DNA from: Chlorobium phaeovibrioides
GTDB taxonomy: Bacteria > Bacteroidota > Chlorobiia > Chlorobiales > Chlorobiaceae
Assembly (NCBI RefSeq): GCF_003968655.1
Contig: NZ_RXYK01000001.1
Span: 62,001 to 126,000, forward strand
DNA length: 64,000 bases
Direction: 5' to 3'
Each line of letters begins with the position of its first letter. Position 1 is the first letter of the stretch. Both the position numbers and the translations under genes were made by a program. The notes below the pieces were generated by a model. It was not told where the DNA came from, did not search any database, and was given only the letters and a program-made list of their open reading frames with translations. Shown in pieces: positions 36,056 to 46,185 of the stretch.

Positions 36056-36397
36056 TCAGCCGGGAAGCAGGCTTGAAAGTATCCATGAAATGGTGCTGAT
36101 GCAGATGGAGCCGGCAACAGCCCACCAGAAGCCCTCAATGGTGAATCCGTCAACGAGCGCTGCGGAGAGCTGAAGAAGGAGGGCATTGATGACAAGCAGA
36201 AAAAGGCCGAGCGAGAGCAGAATGACCGGAATGGAAAAGAGGATGAAGAGCGGCTTGACAATAGCGTTGATGAGGCCGAGAACAAGAGCTACAGCGAGCG
36301 CTGCGCCAAAACTGGAGATGTTGATGCCGGTCAGTATCTGTGCTGTGAGATAGACCGCTGCGGCGTTGACGAGCCAGAGAAGAAGAATGTGTCCCAT
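36056..36397 (-). CDS. Phage-holin-family (PF04020-type) membrane protein
   Basis: A 113-aa protein with four hydrophobic helices and little else. The pattern LVNAAAVYLTAQILTGI at the start and VLGLINAIVKPLFILFSIP in the middle is typical of the widespread PF04020 four-helix family, annotated phage holin by similarity but found in non-phage genomes. It sits between radA and bchC. Role unknown. Confidence 0.82.
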   Translation of the reverse strand: MGHILLLWLVNAAAVYLTAQILTGINISSFGAALAVALVLGLINAIVKPLFILFSIPVILLSLGLFLLVINALLLQLSAALVDGFTIEGFWWAVAGSICISTISWILSSLLPG

Positions 36398-36480
36398 CGG
36401 AGTCCCTGTTTACCCTTTTGATAAAGCGGAGCATCTGGTTGTGCTCCGGCCCTGCATTGAAATGTACGAAACCTTTGGTG

Positions 36481-37851
36481 TTATATGCCAAGTTCTGTGA
36501 GGGCTTCCTGGAGGGTTCTGCATCCGGCAATGCGTATCGGGAGCTTTTTGAGGGAGGGTTTCAGGCTGCGCGTATTGGCTTCGGGCAGCACAATGCTTTT
36601 GAACCCGAGATGTGCGGCTTCGCGGATTCTTCGTTCGCTGTCGCTGATTGCCCTCAGTTCGCCTGAGAGTCCAATTTCTGCGGAGCAGGCTGCGGTGGCC
36701 TCAAGCGGCCGGTTCATAAGGCCTGAAGATACGGCGGCTGCAATGGCAAGGTCGGCGGCGGGTTCAATCAGTTTCAGCCCCCCTGCAATTTTGACGAACA
36801 CATCCTGTCCCCAGGTCTCCATCTGGAGCCTTTTTTCAAGAACGGCAAGAATGATTGACATGCGTTTCAGGTCGAACCCTGTACTGATGCGCTGCGGCAT
36901 GGAGTAATTGGTGTTTGAGACCAGCGCCTGAACTTCTACAAGGATTGCCCGCGACCCCTCAATGGCGGCCAGTATCGAGTTGCCGGCCACATCGGTCTGC
37001 CTGCCGGAGATGAAAAACTCGCTGGGGTTCGACACCTCTTCAAGTCCGTTCTCCTCCATGCGGAAGACCCCGATTTCATTGGTGGAGCCATAACGGTTTT
37101 TGACGGACCGGATGATGCGGTATCGTTGATATCCTTCGCCCTCAAACTGCAGGACTGTGTCGACCATGTGTTCCAGGGTTTTGGGTCCGGCAAGGGTCCC
37201 CTCTTTGGTGATGTGGCCGATGAGAAAGAGGATGAAGTTCTGCTGCTTTGCAGCTCTGATGAGGAGTGAGGCGCATTCGCGTATCTGGGTGAGGGTGCCC
37301 GGAGAGCTCTGGTACTGGGTTGAATGGACTGTCTGGATGGAGTCGACAATGACCAGCGCCGGTTGCTCCTTTTCAATGACAGCAAGGATTGCTTCAAGGT
37401 CGGTTTCGGGTGCCAGCCAGAGGTTGTCGGCCTTCACCTGCATCCGCTGCGCCCGTTCACGGATCTGGTTTGGAGACTCCTCTCCTGAAATGTAAAGAAT
37501 CTTTGCCGGGCTGAGGCAGGCGGCAAGATGCAGCATGAGGGTTGATTTGCCGATGCCCGGTTCTCCTCCTACCAGAATGGCAGATGCCTTCATCAGGCCG
37601 CCTCCAAGCACCCGGTCAAGTTCTCCTATGCCGGTCATGTGACGATGGCCTTCACTGGGGAGTGCCTCATGCAGCCTGACAGGGGCCGTTCCGGGAAACG
37701 CTACGGCCCCCTCTTTCCGGTTTTTTGGTTCCGGCAGGATTCTGGTCTCCTCAAGCGTTCCCCAGCTCTGGCATTCAAAGCATTTCCCCTGATATTTCAG
37801 GGAGACGGCTCCGCACTGGGAACAGACATATTTTATGGTCTGTTTTGCCAC
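36481..37851 (-). CDS. radA: DNA repair protein RadA
   Basis: A 456-aa RecA-like ATPase that promotes branch migration in recombination repair. It has the N-terminal C4 zinc finger (YVCSQCGAVSLKYQGKCFEC), Walker A GGEPGIGKST near residue 94, the RadA-specific KNRYGST motif near 253, and a C-terminal Lon-protease-like domain ending SLKKLPIRI. It begins 4 bp after the folD stop, so the two are probably cotranscribed. Confidence 0.95.
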   Translation of the reverse strand: MAKQTIKYVCSQCGAVSLKYQGKCFECQSWGTLEETRILPEPKNRKEGAVAFPGTAPVRLHEALPSEGHRHMTGIGELDRVLGGGLMKASAILVGGEPGIGKSTLMLHLAACLSPAKILYISGEESPNQIRERAQRMQVKADNLWLAPETDLEAILAVIEKEQPALVIVDSIQTVHSTQYQSSPGTLTQIRECASLLIRAAKQQNFILFLIGHITKEGTLAGPKTLEHMVDTVLQFEGEGYQRYRIIRSVKNRYGSTNEIGVFRMEENGLEEVSNPSEFFISGRQTDVAGNSILAAIEGSRAILVEVQALVSNTNYSMPQRISTGFDLKRMSIILAVLEKRLQMETWGQDVFVKIAGGLKLIEPAADLAIAAAVSSGLMNRPLEATAACSAEIGLSGELRAISDSERRIREAAHLGFKSIVLPEANTRSLKPSLKKLPIRIAGCRTLQEALTELGI

Positions 37852-37855
37852 CCGC

Positions 37856-38743
37856 TCAGAGGTTGTGTGTGCGTTCGAATGAGTGAAGCGTGTTTTTCAG
37901 CAGCATGGCAATGGTCATGGGGCCTACGCCGCCGGGAACCGGAGTCATTGCCGATGCCAGCGCCGAAACTCCCTCGTAGTCGACATCGCCGACAAGGCGG
38001 GTGCCGCTTTTGGTTGTAGGATCGTCAATCCGGTTGATGCCCACATCAATGACTACAGCACCCTCTTTCACCATATCTGGTGTGATGAACTTCGCACGGC
38101 CTATGGCGGCAATGAGAATATCGGCCTGACGGGTGTAGGAGGCTATGTCTTGTGTGGCGGAATGGCAGATGGTAACAGTACAGTTCGACCTTTTGAGTTT
38201 CTGGAGCATGAGGTTGGCCATCGGCTTGCCCACAATGTTGCTGCGGCCGACCACCACACAGTGCTTGCCGCTGGTTTCAATGCCGTAGCGGCCGAGCAGT
38301 TCAAGAATGCCATAGGGGGTGCAGCTGACAAAGCATTTGTCAAGGTGACCCATGACGAGACGGCCGAGGTTTTCGGGATGGAATCCGTCCACATCCTTCT
38401 GGGGATCAATGGCCAGCGTGACGGCGAATTCATCGATCTGTTCTGGCAGCGGCTGCTGCACAAGAATGCCGTGGACGGCAGGGTCAAGGTTCAGGGAGGC
38501 GATTGTGTCGAGCAGATGCTCTTCTGGCGTGTCGGCCGGCATTGTAATTACTGAGGAGTTCATGCCGATCTCTTTGCATGTTTTTGCTTTATTGCGTACA
38601 TAAACCTGCGACGCAGGATCCTCGCCAACGATGATGACTGTCAGTCCGGGGACTTTTCCTGTTGTTTCGCGGTAGCGGTCAACGCTTGCTTTCAGTTCGT
38701 CTTTTAGCTCAAGTGAGACTTTCTTTCCGTCAATGATCAGCAT
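37856..38743 (-). CDS. folD: Bifunctional methylenetetrahydrofolate dehydrogenase/cyclohydrolase FolD
   Basis: Interconverts 5,10-methylene- and 10-formyl-tetrahydrofolate, using NADP. The 295-aa protein has the YVRNKAKTCKEIGM motif with the catalytic Lys (near residue 56), GILVQQPLPEQ near 95, and the C-terminal PVPGGVGPMTIAML segment. Length is usual. It heads the minus-strand run folD-radA-holin-like-bchC and is divergent from the DUF3109 gene. Confidence 0.95.
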   Translation of the reverse strand: MLIIDGKKVSLELKDELKASVDRYRETTGKVPGLTVIIVGEDPASQVYVRNKAKTCKEIGMNSSVITMPADTPEEHLLDTIASLNLDPAVHGILVQQPLPEQIDEFAVTLAIDPQKDVDGFHPENLGRLVMGHLDKCFVSCTPYGILELLGRYGIETSGKHCVVVGRSNIVGKPMANLMLQKLKRSNCTVTICHSATQDIASYTRQADILIAAIGRAKFITPDMVKEGAVVIDVGINRIDDPTTKSGTRLVGDVDYEGVSALASAMTPVPGGVGPMTIAMLLKNTLHSFERTHNL

Positions 38744-38872
38744 GGTTCAATAGGGCTTGATAGTGAAATTGGACTGTTTCGGGTATCGGGGCTGCAGAAA
38801 AGCTTATAGCTATGAAAAAAAGAGCGAACAGGCAAGTGCCTATTTGCTTTAACCAGTCAGAGGGTTTGTTTC

Positions 38873-39451
38873 ATGGGAATTCTGTCAGTAGGTGAGGTCC
38901 TTGTCGAGAGGGATATTCTTGACTCTTTTTTTTCATGCGATCTCAATGCATGCAGGGGATGCTGCTGTGTTGAGGGTGAGCTTGGAGCTCCCCTCAGCGA
39001 AGCGGAAGCCACATTGCTGCAGCACCCTCCTGGAGAGGTGCTGCGAATGCTGCCTGACGCCAACAGGCAGTGGATTGCCCGTCATGGAACGGTTGAGGAC
39101 TATCAGGGTTCGCTCTACACACGGACACTTTCGGGCAGGGAGTGCGTGTTTGCCCTCATTCGTGAGGGTGTGACGCTCTGTGCTCTGGAAATTGCCTGCA
39201 ACGAGGGAAAAACAGCGTTTCCAAAGCCGCTTTCCTGCCGTCTTTTTCCGTTGCGGGTGAGGAAAAAGTTCGGATTGCCGTATCTTGTCTATGAGCAGCA
39301 TGGAATGTGCCGGCATGCCAGATTGCTCGGCACGGAGCAAAGAGTTCCGCTTGTAGAGTATCTCCGTCCTCACCTTGAAGAGCTGTATGGCAAAGCATGG
39401 GTGAGAAGCCTCATCTCATTTTCTGATTCCATATCCGACCCTCATGGCTGA
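38873..39451 (+). CDS. DUF3109 cysteine-rich protein
   Basis: A 192-aa protein of the DUF3109/YkgJ-like zinc-or-iron-chelating group. Cysteines are clustered: ACRGCCCVEG (residues about 25-33), GRECVF (about 88), LCALEIACNEG (about 103), LSCRLFPLRV (about 122) and HGMCRHAR. These probably bind Fe-S or zinc. Its last 8 bases overlap the rpoN start, so the two genes are translated together. Biochemical role unknown. Confidence 0.82.
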   Translation: MGILSVGEVLVERDILDSFFSCDLNACRGCCCVEGELGAPLSEAEATLLQHPPGEVLRMLPDANRQWIARHGTVEDYQGSLYTRTLSGRECVFALIREGVTLCALEIACNEGKTAFPKPLSCRLFPLRVRKKFGLPYLVYEQHGMCRHARLLGTEQRVPLVEYLRPHLEELYGKAWVRSLISFSDSISDPHG

Positions 39452-40787
39452 ATTCAGGTTGCAGCAGAAGCAGAAAGCACAGCTTTCAACACAGCAGATA
39501 ATCAGCAGTCAGCTGCTGCAGCTTCCGCTTGCCAATCTTGAACAGCGGATCTACGAAGAGCTGCAGGAAAATCCCCTCCTTGATGCGGTTGAGGCGGAGA
39601 AAGAGAATTCGCTGGACGAACGGGAGCGAAGTTCCGCTTCATCAAGCGGCCAAAGCTCAGGTGAACATTTTTTTCAGGCTGTTCAGTTTGACAGCTTCCA
39701 TGAAATTCTTCTCAAGCAGTTGGCGCTTCAGGAAAACATAGAGCGGGGTGAGGTGGAAGTGGCCATTGAAATTCTCGGCAATCTGGACTCAGACGGTTAC
39801 TTCGTTGAAGATCCGGAGGTGATTGTTGACAGTCTCCGCATTGCCGGACTGGAAGTTGACGGAGATGAAGTTGAAGCCATTCGCCTCAAAATCCTCCATC
39901 TCGATCCGCCCGGTGTGGCGGCGCTTGATCTCAGGGAACGGCTGCTTGTGCAGCTGCATTTCTCGCGAGGAAAAGCCTCAGTGAGGGTTCGTGGCGTTGC
40001 CGAAGCGATTCTCATCCACCATTTTGATGATTTTATTCATCGTCGATTTGAGCGGCTTGTCAAAAAACTCCCCCATCAGCCAGAAGAGATTGATGCGGCA
40101 ATCAACGCCATTGTTGCGCTTGATCCCCACCCTGGAATTTTTCAGGATGAAGGCGGGCATTACATTTCGCCGGACTTTCTTGTTTCCTTTGACAATGGGG
40201 AACTGACGGCCTCTCTCAATGACCGGAGCGCCCTGTCAGTCAAAGTCAGTGACCGGTATCGCGACATTCTCGGCAAGCGGCAGGGGTCGAAGGAGGACCT
40301 GCAGTTCATCCGCCGGAACATGCAGCGCGCCAATGATTTTGCCAGTGCTCTTGAGTCACGGCGCCAGACGCTTCTCAAGGTGATTGAGTCGCTCATGAAG
40401 CACCAGTATGCATTTTTTGCCGATGGTCCGGCGTTTCTTGCGCCTCTCGGCATGAAAACCATTGCGGCCGATACCGGGCTTGATATTTCCACCATCAGCC
40501 GTGCCGCCAACAGTAAATATGTGCAGACGCGGTTCGGAGTTTTTGAACTGAAGTATTTTTTTACCGGTGCAATCCAGACCGATGATGGGGAGGATGTGTC
40601 AAGCAAGGTGATCAAGCAGCATCTTGCCGACATGATAGAGGCGGAGGAGCCGTCGAAGCCGCTTTCAGACGACCGCTTGACGGCAATGCTTTCGGAACAG
40701 GGGTTCCAGATAGCCAGAAGAACGGTTGCAAAATACCGTGAACAAATGCAAATTCCAGTGGCAAGACTAAGGAAAAAAATATTTTAA
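39444..40787 (+). CDS. rpoN: RNA polymerase sigma-54 factor RpoN
   Basis: Sigma factor for -24/-12 promoters, which need AAA+ enhancer-binding activators. The 447-aa protein has the Gln/Leu-rich region I ([20 protein letters not shown]), the acidic region II, a core-binding domain, a helix-turn-helix ([20 protein letters not shown]) and the RpoN box ([11 protein letters not shown]). It overlaps the DUF3109 gene by 8 bp and is 4 bp from hslV. No bacterial enhancer-binding protein is found in this window. Confidence 0.95.
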   Translation: MAEFRLQQKQKAQLSTQQIISSQLLQLPLANLEQRIYEELQENPLLDAVEAEKENSLDERERSSASSSGQSSGEHFFQAVQFDSFHEILLKQLALQENIERGEVEVAIEILGNLDSDGYFVEDPEVIVDSLRIAGLEVDGDEVEAIRLKILHLDPPGVAALDLRERLLVQLHFSRGKASVRVRGVAEAILIHHFDDFIHRRFERLVKKLPHQPEEIDAAINAIVALDPHPGIFQDEGGHYISPDFLVSFDNGELTASLNDRSALSVKVSDRYRDILGKRQGSKEDLQFIRRNMQRANDFASALESRRQTLLKVIESLMKHQYAFFADGPAFLAPLGMKTIAADTGLDISTISRAANSKYVQTRFGVFELKYFFTGAIQTDDGEDVSSKVIKQHLADMIEAEEPSKPLSDDRLTAMLSEQGFQIARRTVAKYREQMQIPVARLRKKIF

Positions 40788-40791
40788 TCGA

Positions 40792-41340
40792 ATGAAGCAT
40801 TCAGAAGAGTCCCGCATCCGTTCAACAACTGTGATTGGAGTACTGCGCGACGGGAAGGCGGCTCTCGGCAGTGATGGCCAGATGACACTCGGCAATACCG
40901 TCGTCAAACATTCAACCCGAAAAATCAGAAGCCTCTATCAAGGCAGGCTGCTTGCTGGATTCGCCGGAGCAACTGCTGATGCCCTAACCCTGCTTGACCG
41001 TTTTGAGGAGAAACTTGAAGCCTACAACGGAAAGCTTGAGCGGGCGGCAGTTGAACTTGCCCGTGACTGGCGGACCGATAAATATCTTCGCCGACTTGAA
41101 GCCATGCTGGCCATTGTGAGCAGTGAAAAAGCGCTCATCATTTCCGGGACCGGCGATGTCATTGAGCCTGAAGATGGCATTGTTGCCATCGGCAGCGGCA
41201 GTATGTATGCCCTTGCTGCAGCCCGTGCCCTCATGAAGCATACCGGACTGCATGCCGGCGAGATTGTACAGGAGAGCCTCAGGACGGCAGCCGACATCTG
41301 TATTTATACCAACGATCATATCGTTGTGGAGGAGGTCTGA
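40792..41340 (+). CDS. hslV: ATP-dependent protease subunit HslV
   Basis: Proteolytic subunit of the HslVU (ClpQY) proteasome-like complex. The 182-aa protein is made with an 11-residue leader; autoprocessing would expose the catalytic Thr12 ([11 protein letters not shown]). The GSDGQMTLG and [14 protein letters not shown] segments are conserved. It follows rpoN by 4 bp and precedes hslU by 38 bp. Confidence 0.95.
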   Translation: MKHSEESRIRSTTVIGVLRDGKAALGSDGQMTLGNTVVKHSTRKIRSLYQGRLLAGFAGATADALTLLDRFEEKLEAYNGKLERAAVELARDWRTDKYLRRLEAMLAIVSSEKALIISGTGDVIEPEDGIVAIGSGSMYALAAARALMKHTGLHAGEIVQESLRTAADICIYTNDHIVVEEV

Positions 41341-41378
41341 ACCTCCCCGACCTTTCAGAAATATTCTAAATCCATGCA

Positions 41379-42857
41379 ATGACCCTGAAGAAAGAATCCT
41401 CTGTTTTTCTCCCCATAGACGCTGACGCACAGGGTGGAACCCTTGGGGCGGAGCACCTGACGCCGCACCAGATTGTTGCCCTGCTCGACAAATACATCAT
41501 CGGCCAGAAAGAGGCCAAAAAATCTGTAGCCATAGCCCTGCGCAACCGTCTTCGCCGCCAGAATGTTGGCGAGGAGCTGCGTGACGAGATCATGCCGAAC
41601 AACATCATCATGATCGGGCCGACAGGTGTCGGAAAAACTGAAATTGCCCGTCGTCTTGCAAAACTTGCAAAGGCCCCTTTCGTGAAAGTTGAGGCATCCA
41701 AGTTCACCGAGGTCGGCTATGTCGGCCGTGATGTTGAGTCCATGATCCGCGATCTTGTTGACCAGTCTGTTGCCATGGTGCGCAGTGAAAAGTCGGAGGA
41801 GGTCCGTGAAAAGGCTGCGGCTCATGTTGAAGAGCGCATTATTGACATTCTGCTTCCTCCTGTTGCCGGTTCGGCTGAAGATGATATTCAGGAGGCCCTC
41901 ATAGAGGGGGATGAGGGTTCGTCTTCCTCATTTGAACCGAAAGATGAGTCTCTTGAAGTCAACCGCAGGAGCCGCGAGAAGATGCTCCAGCGGCTGCGCG
42001 AAGGCAAGCTGGAGGACCGGCAGATTGAGATGGATGTATCGGGCGACTCTTCGGGCGGGATGATGCAGATTTTTGGTCCGATGGGTCAGATGGAGGAGAT
42101 TGGCGGCATTATGCAGGACCTGATGAACGGCCTTCCCCGCAAGAGCAAAAAACGCCGTGTCACCATTGCCGACGCCAGAAGGATTCTGGAACAGGAGGAG
42201 GTGCAGAAGCTGATTGATATGGACACCGTTGTGAAGGAGGCCATCATAAAAGTAGAGCAGTCGGGGATTGTCTTTATTGATGAAATTGATAAAATTGCCG
42301 CACCGACGACAGGTGGCGGAGCCAAGGGGCCGGATGTAAGCAGGGAGGGGGTGCAGCGCGACCTTCTGCCGATTGTGGAGGGTTCGAATGTTGCGACCAA
42401 GCACGGCATGGTCAAGACCGACCATGTGCTTTTCATCGCCTCGGGTGCATTTCATGTAGCCAAACCGTCCGATTTGATCCCTGAACTTCAGGGTCGTTTT
42501 CCCATCCGTGTTGAGCTGAAGAGCCTGACAGAAGAGGACTTCTACCTGATTCTCACCCAGCCCCGCAATGCCCTCATCAAGCAGTATCGGGCACTGATGG
42601 GAACGGAAGGGGTCGATCTCCAGTTTACCGATGGGTCCATCCGCGAGATTGCCCGGACTGCAGCGGTGGTCAACGAGAGTGTGGAAAATATCGGAGCGCG
42701 GAGGCTGCACACCATCATGACCAATCTGCTTGAAGAGTTGATGTTCGACATTCCTGAAAACATGTCGAAAGGCAAAGTGCTCATAGACGAGGAGATGGTG
42801 AAGGCGAAGCTGAACCATGTTGCCTCTGACAGGGATCTCAGCCAGTATATTCTGTAA
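41379..42857 (+). CDS. hslU: ATP-dependent protease ATPase subunit HslU
   Basis: AAA+ unfoldase partner of HslV. The 492-aa protein has Walker [10 protein letters not shown] near residue 84, the AAA pore-type motif [18 protein letters not shown], a variable I domain (about 130-270, acidic and Met/Gly-rich), Walker [13 protein letters not shown] near 297, and a C-terminal sensor-2 region ending SQYIL, the tail that docks into HslV. Start at 41379 ATG with no strong ribosome-binding site. Confidence 0.96.
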   Translation: MTLKKESSVFLPIDADAQGGTLGAEHLTPHQIVALLDKYIIGQKEAKKSVAIALRNRLRRQNVGEELRDEIMPNNIIMIGPTGVGKTEIARRLAKLAKAPFVKVEASKFTEVGYVGRDVESMIRDLVDQSVAMVRSEKSEEVREKAAAHVEERIIDILLPPVAGSAEDDIQEALIEGDEGSSSSFEPKDESLEVNRRSREKMLQRLREGKLEDRQIEMDVSGDSSGGMMQIFGPMGQMEEIGGIMQDLMNGLPRKSKKRRVTIADARRILEQEEVQKLIDMDTVVKEAIIKVEQSGIVFIDEIDKIAAPTTGGGAKGPDVSREGVQRDLLPIVEGSNVATKHGMVKTDHVLFIASGAFHVAKPSDLIPELQGRFPIRVELKSLTEEDFYLILTQPRNALIKQYRALMGTEGVDLQFTDGSIREIARTAAVVNESVENIGARRLHTIMTNLLEELMFDIPENMSKGKVLIDEEMVKAKLNHVASDRDLSQYIL

Positions 42858-42872
42858 CTCAGACCAGTAACC

Positions 42873-43328
42873 ATGAGCCAGCACAGGATTCTTGTTCTCA
42901 ACGGCCCCAACCTTTCCCGTCTCGGAAAACGCGAGCCGGCCATTTACGGCCACACAACGCTTGAGGAGATCAATGTCGGTATAAAAAAGGCGTTTCCCGA
43001 CATCGCCTTTGACTTCTTCCAGACGGAGGATGAGGGAGAGCTGCTTGAAAAGCTTTTTCAGGTGGAGGACGAGGGGGGATGCATGGGGGTACTGCTCAAT
43101 GCCGGCGCCCTTACCCATTATTCCATTGCCCTTCGGGACGCCATCAGTGCCGTCGGGGCGGCTGTGGTAGAGGTGCATTTGTCGAACATCTACGCCCGCG
43201 AGGAGTTTCGCAGCAGGTCTGTGATTTCAGCGGTATGCGCGGGGGTTGTCAGTGGGTTCGGGGAAGAGAGCTACCATCTTGGCGTTCGTGCTCTCGTCTC
43301 TCTCAGAGAGCAGGGGGGCAGGCAGTAG
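42873..43328 (+). CDS. aroQ: Type II 3-dehydroquinate dehydratase AroQ
   Basis: Third step of the shikimate pathway to aromatic amino acids: dehydrates 3-dehydroquinate. The 151-aa length is usual. NGPNLSRLGKREPAIYG (with the catalytic Tyr), LNAGALTHYSIALRDAI and VEVHLSNIYAREEFR (with the catalytic His) are visible. The usual NPAAYTHTS reads NAGALTHYS. It follows hslU by 15 bp and is convergent with the TPR gene. Confidence 0.94.
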   Translation: MSQHRILVLNGPNLSRLGKREPAIYGHTTLEEINVGIKKAFPDIAFDFFQTEDEGELLEKLFQVEDEGGCMGVLLNAGALTHYSIALRDAISAVGAAVVEVHLSNIYAREEFRSRSVISAVCAGVVSGFGEESYHLGVRALVSLREQGGRQ

Positions 43329-43333
43329 GGGGT

Positions 43334-44146
43334 TCAGTCGTCCCGCAGCTTTTCCAGTAAATGGCGCATCTGGCGAAGACGGCGCCGGTCGCTGTAAAAG
43401 AGGATGGGTTTGTCCATCGCCGCCTCCATCAGAGCTGCAGCCTCTTTTTTATGCCCAAGCTCAAGTTCAACCAGAGCGAGTTCATGGTAGTTTCTGATTA
43501 CTCTGGGGTCAAGCGTAATGGCCTTTTTCAGAGCATCTTCTGCATCTTCATAGTCGCCTTTCGGCATTTTCCCTACGAAGGTCCCTCCCATCATTCGCTT
43601 GAACCAGCCAATGCCGGCAGCCTGTCGGTAGTACGAACCCAGCATTGAGAGTGCTGTCTGATCGTTCGGGTTCAGACGAAGGGCGGTATCCAGTTGCCGT
43701 TTGATCTCTCCTGCGTTTCGGAGTTTTTCCTTTGTTCCACTTTTTTCTGCAGCCATCCCAAGAGCGGCAGCGAGCCATGCATGCGATTCGGCACGGGTAC
43801 TGTCGAGTCGTATGCTTTTTTGTGCATGGTGCACCGCCTTCCGGTAATGCTCAATCCGCTTCTTCTTATCATCGCGCGGAAGAGATTCGCCGATACTGAC
43901 TTCAAGGCGTGCAAGTTTCCACCAGATTTCAGCGTTCATTGGTTCACAGCCGCCAGCTATGGAGTAAAGAGAGTCCGCCCTGCGGTACTCCATTTTCCAG
44001 AATGCTCTGTCGCCGCTGTTCAGCGCCGTTGATGCCTCTGGCGAAGCTGCCGTCGTCTCTCCAGGCTGGAAGAGGGTCGCAAGACCAATACATGCCGCCG
44101 TGGCTGTATGGAGAAGGAGGGAAGTGCTGGCTGCTTTTCCTTTCAT
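43334..44146 (-). CDS. TPR protein resembling RMDN family
   Basis: A 270-aa exported or membrane-anchored protein with an N-terminal hydrophobic signal (residues about 8-26) and four to five helical TPR-like repeats. The segment from IGWFKRMMGGTFVGKMP through YEDAEDALKKAITLDP to LAL-VELELGHKKEA resembles eukaryotic RMDN (regulator of microtubule dynamics) TPR proteins, a family also seen in bacteria. Likely periplasmic scaffold; partner unknown. It follows the DoxX gene by 6 bp. Confidence 0.65.
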   Translation of the reverse strand: MKGKAASTSLLLHTATAACIGLATLFQPGETTAASPEASTALNSGDRAFWKMEYRRADSLYSIAGGCEPMNAEIWWKLARLEVSIGESLPRDDKKKRIEHYRKAVHHAQKSIRLDSTRAESHAWLAAALGMAAEKSGTKEKLRNAGEIKRQLDTALRLNPNDQTALSMLGSYYRQAAGIGWFKRMMGGTFVGKMPKGDYEDAEDALKKAITLDPRVIRNYHELALVELELGHKKEAAALMEAAMDKPILFYSDRRRLRQMRHLLEKLRDD

Positions 44147-44152
44147 GTGTTC

Positions 44153-44653
44153 TTATTTGAACCAGATGGATTCAGGGTATGTGCGGTGAAGCTTGCGGTC
44201 GATACCAAGCCAGTGCCCCGAAGGGAGCAGCATCATGAGCAGTGCGAACACCATGAAGGGAGGAAGCGTCAGGTTGTAATATGCACCAGCCGCAAAATTG
44301 ATGAACATGAACAGTGCGAAGGCGGCATTCAGCCTCACCGCCGTACCGGTAATCAGCCCCAGAGCTATAATGAGTTCACCGACCGTCACAATCCAGGCAA
44401 TCGGCATGGCCAGAGGAATGGCAAAGTACTCAAGATAAAGCGCCTGAAACGACCCCGCCTCCAGCTCTGAAAGCCGCAGCCTGAAGAACCCCTCCATCAG
44501 GTCGGTCCAGAGCCATCCTTTTACCAGTTTGTGCCAGAAGCCGTAGACGAAAAATGCCGCAAAGAGATAACGGCCCATGAGAAATAGGATGACTCCGGCA
44601 CTTTTCAGCGGGTGCTGGCGCATCCACGCTGCCTTCCATTCAAAATCGCCCAT
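44153..44653 (-). CDS. DoxX-family membrane protein
   Basis: A 166-aa four-helix membrane protein. The DoxX/TQO pattern is clear: LMGRYLFAAFFVYGFWHKL, then GELIIALGLITGTAVRLNAAFALFMFINFAAG, then HWLGIDRKLHR. DoxX-type proteins are linked to thiosulfate:quinone oxidoreductase or other redox membrane complexes. It lies between an iron alcohol dehydrogenase and the TPR gene. Confidence 0.8.
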   Translation of the reverse strand: MGDFEWKAAWMRQHPLKSAGVILFLMGRYLFAAFFVYGFWHKLVKGWLWTDLMEGFFRLRLSELEAGSFQALYLEYFAIPLAMPIAWIVTVGELIIALGLITGTAVRLNAAFALFMFINFAAGAYYNLTLPPFMVFALLMMLLPSGHWLGIDRKLHRTYPESIWFK

Positions 44654-44733
44654 TGGTCTTTACTGTTCCATGGTTACAGAAAGTTGGGGATCCCATGACC
44701 CTTGTGAACCTGTTGTGAGGTCATTTCCCGTTT

Positions 44734-45921
44734 TCAGAGTGCTTTCCTGAGCACTTCCACAATGTCCTCCGCGCTCATCGGCGGCCGGCCGGGAAGGCGG
44801 CCTTCAGCGTCGTGGATTACCTGCAGCGTGTCCTGCGCATACTGCTCTATCAGTGCGTCGCCGATCTTCATTTCACTCAGGCTGGTGGGGCAGCCGATTG
44901 AGGCAAGGAAGGCCTCGAAGCGGTTTATGCCTTCCATTGCTGCTGAAGAGTCTTCAGGACCGTTCAGGGGGATTGAGAAGATGCGATGTGCGAACCCGGC
45001 AAATCGGTCGGGACGGGTGCGGGCTGCAAAGCGCATCCATGAAGGGTTGATGGCTGAGAGTCCGGCGCCGTGGGCGATGTCGTGGTGGGCGGATAGCGAG
45101 TGTTCGATCATGTGCACAGGAAAGGGGGATGCCGTACCGGCCTGCACCCATCCGTTGAGTGCCACCAGCGATGCCCATTGCACCTGTTCGCGTGCCTGGA
45201 TGTTGCTGCCATCTGCTATTGCTTCCGGTCCCCACTCCATTGCGGTGAGGATGACCCCTTCGGCAAACCGGTCCTGCACAGGTGTGCCATCAATCCCGTT
45301 GAAGTATGATTCCGTCACATGGGTGATCAGGTCGCATATGCCGTTTGCTGTCTGGTCTTTGGGTACGCTCAGGGTCAGTTCCGGATCTACTACGGCAACT
45401 TTTGGATATAGGCATCTGGCCGATACCACTGACTTGAGGGTGCTCTTTTCATCGGTGATGACGGCTCCCGAGTTCATTTCAGAGCCTGTTGCCGCAAGGG
45501 TTGGCACGGTGATGAGGGGAAGGGCGCTTTCAGGCAGCCGTCGGTCGGGCTGGCCGTGAGCCATCATGTTCCAGGGATCCCCTTCGTAGAATACAGCTGC
45601 TGCCATAACCTTGGCTGCGTCCATGACGCTGCCGCCTCCAAGGGCAACGACCACATCACACTCTTCCCTGCGGGCCGTATCGGCTCCGCGCTCAACCGTT
45701 GCAATCCGCGGGTTCGGTTCCACGCCGGCGCATTGGGCAACTGCCACGCCGGCCTCGTTGAGACTGCGCACTGCGCGCTCAAAGGTGCCGTTGCGTTTCA
45801 CGCTGCCGCCACCGGTAACGACAAGGGCCTTCTTTCCGTATTCACGAACCACTTCACCGAGTTTTGAGAGGGTTCCTGTCCCAAAGACTATGCGTGTCGG
45901 GTTCTGGTATTCGAAGTGCAT
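44734..45921 (-). CDS. Iron-containing (group III) alcohol dehydrogenase
   Basis: A 395-aa NAD(P)-dependent alcohol or aldehyde oxidoreductase (butanol dehydrogenase/YqhD-like). The N terminus MHFEYQNPTRIVFGTGTL starts the true protein at the ATG at 45921; a longer upstream frame adds 45 unrelated residues. Visible: the GGGSVMDAAKVMAAA nucleotide loop, PTLAATGSEMN, and the metal-binding HSLSAHHDIAHG segment near residue 270. Substrate unknown. It is divergent from the hybrid kinase gene by 264 bp. Confidence 0.9.
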   Translation of the reverse strand: MHFEYQNPTRIVFGTGTLSKLGEVVREYGKKALVVTGGGSVKRNGTFERAVRSLNEAGVAVAQCAGVEPNPRIATVERGADTARREECDVVVALGGGSVMDAAKVMAAAVFYEGDPWNMMAHGQPDRRLPESALPLITVPTLAATGSEMNSGAVITDEKSTLKSVVSARCLYPKVAVVDPELTLSVPKDQTANGICDLITHVTESYFNGIDGTPVQDRFAEGVILTAMEWGPEAIADGSNIQAREQVQWASLVALNGWVQAGTASPFPVHMIEHSLSAHHDIAHGAGLSAINPSWMRFAARTRPDRFAGFAHRIFSIPLNGPEDSSAAMEGINRFEAFLASIGCPTSLSEMKIGDALIEQYAQDTLQVIHDAEGRLPGRPPMSAEDIVEVLRKAL

Positions 45922-46185
45922 GATGTATATCTTGAATGAAAAAGCCGTTGTGTATTTTAATATATAAGTCCTTTCGCTTACCCGCCAAGGATTTCTCTGT
46001 GGTGTCAGCCTTCCTCTGGAGTGGAGCCATACCTGCCATTCTGCAAAGGGAGGCAACAGAAAGATACATGGTGCCGGCAGAACAGAAAGGGCGAAAAAAA
46101 TGTTATGACTCCATGAAAGGCCATGCTTTGCATATAAGGCCTTGTTTTACGGTGAACTTTCAGACTGACTGGTTCTTGAAAACTA

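Noticed and set aside
41928-43178. Long minus-strand frame (416 codons) opposite hslU
   Set aside because: It is antisense to a clear HslU with all motifs; its product has no family-like pattern and is a composition by-product.
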